The position numbers and the translations under genes are program-made. A stretch of DNA of 64,000 bases from positions 2,852,001 to 2,916,000 of the forward strand of contig JAGTJL010000001.1 of NCBI GenBank assembly GCA_020746875.1, written 5' to 3'. Shown here piece by piece: positions 56,866 to 64,000 of this stretch. The notes under the pieces are model-generated. The model made no database searches and was not told the origin of the DNA. It saw nothing but the letters and a program-made list of their open reading frames with translations. Position 1 is the stretch's first letter. Each line of letters opens with the position of its first letter. Origin of the DNA: Rhexocercosporidium sp. MPI-PUGE-AT-0058. Taxonomy: Eukaryota; Ascomycota; Leotiomycetes; Helotiales.

Positions 56866-58638
56866 ATGAATCAACGAACGAAGGTAAAGCGGTGCAGCAC
56901 CTGTGCTGCACGAAAAATCGCAGTTAGTTTCTCGACAGGATTTCACTTGAACATTTACTAACTAATGGGATGTTAGTGCGATCTGAAATCCCCAGCATGT
57001 TCTCAATGTCTCCTCACAGGGAGAGAATGTCCAGGATACCACCGAGACTACATCTTTCTCCAACAGACTGTTGCAACTTCTCGGTCCAATGACGGGAGAC
57101 GGAAGTCCACTGCATTAAGAACATTTCGTAAGAATTTTGAGAAGGCCAGACCGCATAAAGCATCGTCCGGCTTATCCAGGCAAAGAACGAGCCAGCACTC
57201 TGCCGTAAAGTACACCATCTCAAATATTGCAACAGGAACCAAATCGTCAGATGATGTGCTTATACAAGTCATTATCGAGAACTTCGCACCTTCTCACGAG
57301 ATTAGTCTTGTACATGTTGGTGATCACTCCCCTGTCTCCCTCAACTCAAGGATGTGTGGAGCTTGGGTGACGCTCCTCCCGGAATTGTTCGCAAAATCCG
57401 CAACTGGAGCTGGAGTCCTGTGCATTGGGGCTCGTGCTTTAGGTACTGCTATTTCTGGTAGATTGAGAGAGGACGAGAGCTTGATATCGGAGTCTTTGGA
57501 GTTGGTGTGTCGAGGATTAAAGGCCTTGCGTGAGGTTCTCAATTCACACGAAGAGGTGCCTGACGTTGAAGTGCTGTCGGCGAGTATGTGTCTGAAAATC
57601 ACCGAAGTAAGCATCGTTTGCACCTGTTGAGCTTTGAGAACGATACTTAACAAGTCTTCAAGGTTCTACTTGGCACATCTCACAATGGCTGGTCAGTTCA
57701 CATTCAGGGCATCGCTGAGCTAGTCAAAGATCGTGGCCCATCCTGCTTCGCAACAGGGACTGCTCATCAGCTTTTTACGAGCTTCAGGATATTCATGGTG
57801 CGTCCTTATCTAAGTTCAATTTTAGAAATCAGAAATCTAATATCGGCATTAGCTGCTGGAATTTATACAGAAGCGCAAATCAATATTCCTCGCGAATCAC
57901 AAATGGCTGAACATTCCATTCTCCGTCAAACCAAAATCATCGATGCAGACCTTACTTGACGCTGCGAGTGCTCTTCCTGGTATTCTAGAAAAGCTTGATG
58001 AGTTGCACGCGAACCAATGTGTCATGGAAGGCTCCACTGTGCCTGAATTGCTTGCGGCGTTGGACTTTATTTTGCAGGATCTCCGGAAATGGGAAGCCGA
58101 AATCATGTCTGATCATAAAGGACCGTTGTGGTGGCCTGTATCTTCATCCTCACCAACGATGAATGTTGCGGACGAAGAAACCGTCTTCCCAATATCTTAC
58201 CAGTTCGCCAACATCCTGACCGCGAACACCATGTGCCATTATTGGGCGTTCCTCGCCATTACACTGTCGTCAACTACCCTTCTAAAACCACCCATCCCAT
58301 CTCCTCTTTCAACTTCCCAATCAAATAATTTCCCGGCCAGCAATCCTGTTCGACACTCCTTTTGCCCAGAAATCCACGAAGAGCTCTTAGCTCTCTCATC
58401 CAATATCTGCGCCAGCATGCCATACCACATGCACCCCTCCCAGAAATTCTATGGGCCCGCCTCCACCTTCTTCCCTCTCTGGATCGCTCTTCAGATCTTT
58501 GAGAGAGATGTTTCGCCTCAATCGAAAATGAAAGAGATGTGGTGTCGTAATCTTCTAAGGGAGCTTGAAGAGCGAGGTTTGCCTCTTGCTAAGCATCTGC
58601 CTGGATGCCGTCCTGGGATCTGGAACGGCATAAATTGA
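56866..58638 (+). CDS. Zn2Cys6 transcription factor, four exons
   Basis: Exons 56866-56922, 56977-57606, 57663-57797 and 57853-58638 are all phase 0, total about 535 residues. The finger is split by the first 54-nt intron (donor GTTAGT, CTAAC/CTAAT branch, acceptor GTTAG). Exon 1 gives RCSTCAARKIA and exon 2 CDLKSPACSQCLLTGRECPGY, together C-x2-C-x6-C-x6-C-x2-C-x6-C, an exact binuclear cluster. Then follow a basic linker and the helical fungal regulatory region (VLLGTSHNGWSVHIQGIAEL, LVKDRGP, IFERDV near the end), as in Fungal_trans_2-type factors. DNA-binding regulator in the nucleus; targets unknown. Neighbours give no pathway hint. Confidence 0.85.
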
Positions 58639-59046
58639 CGAGAGGTTAGCAACGTTCAGATGGATGAGATAAAGCCGCAGACAGTTCAAATCCGATGTTG
58701 TGCCCCATGCTAAATTACCGCACCAAGAGACAGCGAGGCTGTCTTGCTCCAGGTGCTTCGTCCGAAACAGGTAATCTTTCGCGCCAAGACTCGGATATTC
58801 GCCACCCAAGCTGACTTCTCCTCGGATATCTGTCTGGTCATTATAATCGTCCCGGTAAATTATGACACGGAACTCTCCTTCTACTGTGTTGCTTGCTCAT
58901 CCTCGGTCCTTACGAGAAAGGTATAAAACCCCTCAACGCCCTCTCTCAGTCTCAAGATTTGCACGCCAGCATCAGCATCCTCCTTCAGAAGTCTACTTGA
59001 TCCCTTAGTATTAACACATTACATCTTCCAAGCTTCACCTTCCAAG
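58639..59046. other. Spacer and leader of the carbonic anhydrase-like gene
   Basis: Short frames only. The last 60 bases are CT-rich and precede ATG 59047. Confidence 0.35.
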
Positions 59047-59997
59047 ATGTCCTACCCACCAGCCGAGACCAAAACAATCATGCAAAAGCTCATCGAGCGC
59101 TCGCAGTACTTCCACCTCTCCCTCCACCCACCTTGAAGAAAAACTGACACTTGACCTCGAGTATCTATGCCCAAAACCATGCACCAACAATGACCTTTTC
59201 AGAAGGAAAAGCATTACCAGAAGGCTCTATGCCGAAAGTGAATGTCATCAGTAAGACGCCCTATTCTCTCCACCAATTTCTCGATATATTCTACGCTTTG
59301 ATTTCGAGATAGAAAGCTGCATAATGCTAACCACTCCAGTATCCTGCTGTGACCCACGCTGCTTGCCCGAGGAATTCTTCATGCTCGAAAAAGGATTCGG
59401 TACCGTCCACCGCGTTTCCTTGCCCCTTCCCTCACGACGTTCAATACTGTAGACCCGACGAAATACTCGACTAACAGATGATTCAACATAAAGAGTACAG
59501 TATAGTCCGCAACGCAGGCGGACGCGCCAACGAAGCCTTGCGTAGCATCATCTGCATGGACACGCTCCTCGGTGTGCAATCCGTGATTGTGGTGCATCAT
59601 ACTGGTTCGTTATTCCTCATTCATGCTCCTCTTACCCCTCTCTTTTTAATCGGATCGGTACCGCGAACGGAAGTAAAAGAAGAAGACCTGGCTAATAGAA
59701 GATGTAAATCAGATTGCGGACTCACTCATCTGACAGACACCTCGATTCGTGCCTCTCTGCTAGCCAAGGATCCTTCTCTTGAGTCCTCGATCTCCAACAT
59801 GGAGTTTGGTGAGATTACAGAGTACGTCCATCACTCGGAAATAATCTCAATATCTAATCTGACCTACCTGCAGCATCCCCGCTGCGGTTCTCGAAGACGT
59901 CGCTTTCCTCCGCGACAGCCCATTGATCGATGACTCGATCCCGATTTACGGGTGCGTGTATGACATCGGCAGTGGTCTTGTGTCGGAAGTGGTATAG
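59047..59997 (+). CDS. Beta-class carbonic anhydrase-like protein, 5' end uncertain
   Basis: Exons from the safe part: 59188-59278 (end uncertain), 59340-59399, 59494-59604, 59713-59821 and 59874-59997; these fit in phase. They encode PEGSMPKVNVI, then SCCDPRCLPEEFFMLEKG (zinc Cys and Asp/Arg dyad), YSIVRNAGGRANEALRSI, then VIVVHHT joined to DCGLTHLTD (zinc His and Cys of H-x2-C), LEDVAFLRDSPLI and a final GCVYDIGSG. This is the full beta-CA core, about 170 residues. The 5' piece at 59047 (MSYPPAETKTIMQKLIERSQ, YFHLSLHPP) matches the family N-terminus but hits TGA, and the continuation LEEK lies one base off. Either the start is lost and translation begins at the ATG in MTFSEGKALPEG, or the gene is damaged. 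Known role: CO2/bicarbonate interconversion. Confidence 0.7.
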
Positions 59998-61116
59998 ACT
60001 CATTGGACTGAGAATGTAGACAAATCTCTTCTCTCTGAAATCTTAAAGTAGCCAAATCAAGAATTCATTTGATATGGGAATGGTCGGTCTTTCCTGTCTC
60101 TCTTTCCTTCCTTCCTTCCTTCCTTCCTTCCTTCCTTCCGTCGTGCCTTTAATCATAATGTTTTGGAGAATGCGGTGGGTCTCGTGAAGGAATTTCGTGA
60201 GTCAGGAAAGTAGCAGCCGTTGAGTTTGCTGTTGTCGAGATATGCGGGAGTGGATGTTGTTAATCCGTATGTTGTGGATATTTTTCCGGCTTATGTGCTT
60301 GCGGATGAGAATCCTGAGCCGGGGCCGGAGGATGTCAGTGGACAGAGTGTGGTGGGGTTGACTGAGAAGGAGATTGGGAGAGAGGTTGAGGAGGTGGTTT
60401 ATAGGTATATGAGATGGCTTGAACGGACTGAGGAGAGTCCGCTGGAGGTTCTGCGTAAGATATGCGGTTGAGACGGCTGGGGAGGGGAAGTGCGGGGTTG
60501 ATACGAGAAAGGAGATATTTGGGATTTGAGCGTCGAAGACGATGTTGGTTGGAGCTGTTAGAGAGGCGCTGAAGGAGTAGATACGTGTGGGAGGAGAAGT
60601 TCCAATGGGTTGCATAGTTTCCAACTTCTCTGAGAATTCTAGCAAAGCAAAGTTTGAATGTAGTATATATCAAAATCTTATTTACCCTTTTGAAAACTTT
60701 ACCCCAAACAACAGACTCTTTCAGTCAAACAAAACATGACAAATTCGGTCATACGACAAAACTTGACAAGGCTCTTCAGCATGCAAGAAGGTGATATCAA
60801 GCCAATCATCTCCCAGTGGTACACGAAGCAGCCTCACCATAAGCGAGACGGCCACGACTGGTCCACCTTATATTGACCTAACCTTGACCTTATTCTCGAC
60901 CTCCAACATCACAACCTCAAAAATAGAGCACAAAAGCAACTTGAATCAGCCCTGAAGCCTTGTTATCATCTCAGACTTTCTCACAACAACATTACCCCAG
61001 CAGGAGACGACTTCCACCCTCTCCACCTCGAATACACTTCCCTATATAACTCCCTACTTCAGATCTCTAGATCACAAACCCAAACGCAAACAACTAAACC
61101 AAACAAACTCGCCAAA
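59998..61116. other. Spacer with CTTC tetranucleotide repeat
   Basis: A (CTTC)n microsatellite, about nine units, lies at roughly 60103-60140. A plus frame around 60220-60471 (NPYVVDIFPAYVLADENPE, EVEEVVYRYMRWLERTEE) has coding-like composition without a start or family; it could be a gene fragment. The leader of the next gene (61020-61116) is CA-rich. Confidence 0.4.
60103..60140 (+). repeat. (CTTC)n microsatellite
   Basis: About nine consecutive CTTC/TTCC units downstream of the carbonic anhydrase-like gene, ending at CCGTCG. Ordinary slippage repeat. Confidence 0.9.
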
Positions 61117-61881
61117 ATGACCACTCTCCTCAACAACCTCACCACCTCCCTATCCACGACAGGAAACACCACCCTCCTCCCCCTCCTCAGCAGCTTCAGC
61201 AAAGCCCTACCCTCCTTCAACACGTCCCATCTCTTTCCATTCCTCGCAGGCGCAGTGATCAGCCTCGATAACCTCAGAAAAGATTCATTAATCCCCGCCG
61301 CTGTAGAGGTTGGGAGATTCAGCAAGGAGAAACTTGGTCCTCAAATAGTAGAAGGAGGTGGTTATATGATCGAGAATATTAGGGAGAAGACAGGACCAAT
61401 GGTGAAGAGGACGGGTGGGTTCATCAAGGAGAAGCCGTGGACGACGGTCGTGTTTGCGATTAGTGGCGTGGTGATCGCTGTGCCGGGGTTGGTGAGTGGA
61501 AGTATGTTGTGGGTTTGCGGGTGGGGGAGTTTGGGGGTTAGGGGTGGTGAGTTGCTCGTTTTGTCTCTTTTGTGTTCTGGTTTCGCTCTCTTTATTACTG
61601 GATGGAGATCCTTGTTTGCATGTATGGGTACTGTGTTTTCTAACGAGAGTATCTGTCTATGATGTGAGATGCTGATGGTAGTTGTGTGTCTAGGTTCAGC
61701 TGCTGCTGCCATCCAAGCTTCAGGAGGTCCTGTCATCGCTGGGTCTGGCTTTGCGACGCTGCAGAGTGCGGGTATGGGAGGATATGGTGCCCCGACTGTT
61801 AATAGTATTGTGCAAGGCTGCTCGGCTGCTGTGGGAGGCATTGTTGGGATACTTGAATTGGGGAATCGAACTACCACATAG
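61117..61881 (+). CDS. ISG12/IFI6-IFI27 family membrane protein
   Basis: Exons 61117-61546 and 61694-61881 (donor GTGAGT, acceptor GTCTAG) give about 205 residues. An N-terminal Leu/Ser/Thr-rich region and an amphipathic stretch (REKTGPMVKRTGGFIKEKPW) lead into the family block. That block is VVFAISGVVIAVPGLVSGSM, WGSLGVRGGSAAAAIQASGG after splicing, then VIAGSGFATLQSAGMGGYG. The Gly/Ala-rich paired hydrophobic helices are the mark of the interferon-inducible 6-16/ISG12 family. Animal members sit in mitochondrial or nuclear membranes and affect apoptosis; fungal members are common but unstudied. Longer N-terminus than animal proteins. Confidence 0.85.
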
Positions 61882-64000
61882 GGAGAAGGTTGGCAAGCGC
61901 ACGGGAGATAGTGGGCGACTTTTTCTGGCGTTTGGGAAGTTACGTGGGATTCCGGATGATGGGCATGTTATGGGTTTCTGAAGGGAGTACGGTGATAGCG
62001 ATGAATCTTGTAGGGAAGGGAGGGTTGATGAAATAAACAGAGACGCTGAAAATCCCTAGAGAAAAGGGTTTTTTCCCTCTTTTTTTCTTTTTTTGCAGAA
62101 TCCTCGATGTCCGAAAGTACCCTTTCAATACATTTGATACCTTTCTACACGATACGCAACTGCAATGCATCAGATGAAAAGAAGACACCGACGCAAAAGT
62201 AAAGAGTCAACAAGAGCGAGGAAATCCCCCTTTCCGCTCGCTTATGATCCTCATCCCAGAACAGAAATGCCCAGAAGCGACACCCTTATCTTCAAGCAAA
62301 GTAAGTCTATCAATACTTATGCACGCAAGGAATTTAGCCTCGGCTGAATGAGTCAATTCATGATACTTGCTCTCGAGATTCGAATACATCATACCGGGAG
62401 AAAAAAAAAAGGAAAGATGAAAGAAAGAAAGAAACGAGACCAGCCAGCAGTGCTCAGCCAGCTGTAGAGCAGAGAGACATGGATTCGAATATCAAGCCCT
62501 TCCAAAACCAGACAAACGACAAGGGAACAGACAATTACTCTCACCCGACGATTACCCCTAAATACCGAACAAAGCTCTTTGCTAGTCACTAGATCAAGCC
62601 ACGCTTCAACACAATGCCATGCGCGGCGGCGGTGAGAAAGTGACAAAGTGACCTACGGAGCAAGTGTCCTCCACACTACAGTAATTACAGTACGGACGGG
62701 TGATTTGCACGAGCGTCGCGCGGTCTGGGCCGGTCGACGCCACGGCGGAGATGTGGCTGGTGCGGAGCAAGCCATGCCGGAGGGGTGGACGGGAAGGGAG
62801 GGGGCTAGAACTTTACGAGTTTAAAATAGTGGGATCTGATGTATTGTTGCTGCTGTAATGGGAGAGGAATGGAAGATGAGAGAGGGGGAGGGAGGGAGAG
62901 AGAAAGTCGGATATAGCCGTACTACTGCGATGTGATTGGGAATCTACCTGTATCGATATCGCGATAGAAAACACCGACCCCATCCATCTATCCATCAGTC
63001 TGTCAGTCAGTCACGCACCAAATAGAACTCTCCGGGACTGAGAGAAACACAGTCCGGGGATCCCGGGGAGGAGGAGTCCAAGGTACCTCTACCCATCCCT
63101 CCCGCCCTTCCTTCATGCCTCCCCACGATCCTCCCCACGACCTTACAAATTTTCGTGTCATTCGTTAATTCAGTCAGTCAGTCAGTCTTACAAGAAGTCT
63201 TACAAGATGATACGGTGCTTGCATGTCGTGTGTCCATTCCTCTCGGCCGCAATCTGCACGTCACCTAGTGTAGCCGTCCGGGGGTAAGCAAACATCATTA
63301 ATCAATCAGTCAATCAGTCGATCAGTCAGTCGATCAGTCAGTCGGCGAGTTTCTTGTGATACCTGCTTGTTCCGGGACGAGGGAGGAGGGAGGAGGGATG
63401 AGGTAGTTGTCGGGATCACAGGGGCTTCGCCGCGTTGGATTTGAATCCTTGGGTAGGAGGTATGTTGTGGTTGTGGTTGTGGTGCGTGGGTGGTGCTGCA
63501 TGTCATGGCCGTACAGATGCAGAATATGATATGCAGTCAGATAACCTGGGTGGTGGGAAGGTAGGGTAGGTATGGTAGGTAGGGTAGGGGAGGGGAGATA
63601 GAGTAGGTAGGCGGTTACGAATTTCCTTGCTGGTTTTGAAGGAGTTGGAAAGAGGAAGAGGGAGGGAGGGATAGTTTGGGATTTGGGGTCCGGTGAGAAA
63701 GTATTTGTTAATTCGTACCACCACTCACCCGACTTGGCATTGACGACTTGAACTCGGTAGAGGAACATGAGAAGTGCGTGTTATTGCTTGGCTAGTTGTG
63801 GAAGACATTGCGAAGAACAATAATTGACGTATTGTCCTACTTGAGTGGGATGTCTTTGAACGAAGGACTTCCTTTTCCTCGATTCTTCCATTAGTGCAAG
63901 ATGGGGGCCGAGGATGGTATCCAATACTACTGCACTTTGCAGCCCCTCCTTCTCCCCTCTCCCCTTTCCCCCTGCCTCCCTCCCCACCTCCGTCTCTCCC
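61882..64000. other. Gene-poor end of the window with simple repeats
   Basis: No gene I can support over 2.1 kb. Contents: CAGT-type tetranucleotide repeats at about 62998-63012, 63170-63189 and 63301-63345; an A-run at 62401; purine-rich GGGAGG tracts around 62880 and 63660. Minus frames at 63334-63768 and 63781-63987 (LYRVQVVNAKSGEWWYE; HPTQVGQYVNYCSS) are the most protein-like and could be exons of a gene whose start lies beyond the window, but I see no joining splice sites. Confidence 0.35.
63301..63345 (+). repeat. Imperfect CAGT/CAAT/CGAT tetranucleotide repeat
   Basis: ATCAATCAGTCAATCAGTCG followed by further ATCAGTCAGTC units; the same 4-nt period appears at 63170-63189. Simple-sequence DNA, noncoding. 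Confidence 0.85.

Noticed and set aside
63334..63987. Minus frames at the window end, possibly exons
   Set aside because: No linking splice sites and heavy low-complexity sequence; kept only as a note in the region entry.

Overview
The window is nuclear DNA of a filamentous ascomycete (Pezizomycotina). Genes are compact and mostly broken by 45-130 nt introns with GTRNGT donors and CTRAC/CTAAT-like branch points. It carries a Zn2Cys6 factor, a CBM18 protein, a Bbc1-type SH3 protein, mitochondrial Mrp51, fungal NLR (STAND) genes and transition-type nonsense mutations that look like RIP. I cannot place it below subphylum.

Layout. 1-10 kb: an NLR amyloid-signalling cluster. It holds a SesB-like serine esterase (+, 5' cut by the window), a SesA/HeLo-like protein (-) and a NACHT-ankyrin NLR (+). 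All three carry the same short sigma-type amyloid motif, and a fourth decayed copy lies between the first two genes. The last part of the NLR gene is interrupted by a 3.4-kb array in which a 73-bp unit is repeated 47 times without net length change. Every unit holds a 5' splice site, a branch-point-like element and a 3' splice site, and leaves 3 nt between successive introns. This is the most unusual object in the window. 10-16 kb: relics, namely a broken trypsin-fold protein and a decayed DUF3435 (tyrosine recombinase) gene. 16-31 kb: accessory and housekeeping genes: a stub with a zinc-binding-like motif, a GPI-type secreted protein, a three-module CBM18 protein, a fusion of a basic N-terminus with an F-box-like domain, an AsaB/CmcJ-type enzyme, a small protein with repeated psi-K-x-E motifs, a dead MDR reductase and Mrp51. 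31-36 kb: a second NLR, on the minus strand, killed by many stops. 36-50 kb: conserved genes (40S S17, Rtr1/RPAP2, Bbc1, gamma-tubulin complex GCP4). 50-62 kb: two broken orphan genes, a 760-aa orphan, a small membrane protein, a four-exon Zn2Cys6 factor, a beta-carbonic anhydrase-like gene and an ISG12/IFI6-like membrane protein. 62-64 kb: no gene that I can support.

How the parts relate. In known sigma clusters (Nectria sesA/sesB/NLR) the NLR senses a ligand through its repeats, its N-terminal motif folds as an amyloid, and this templates the same motif on SesA and SesB effectors, which then act in programmed cell death or incompatibility. The same three parts are present here. However, the NLR motif carries a one-base frameshift, and the ligand-sensing repeat region is split by the intron array. 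The neighbouring recombinase relic, protease relic and RIP-like stops mark 10-16 kb and 27-36 kb as fast-evolving accessory DNA next to stable housekeeping blocks. Exon-intron models given here were built by eye from reading frame and splice consensus.
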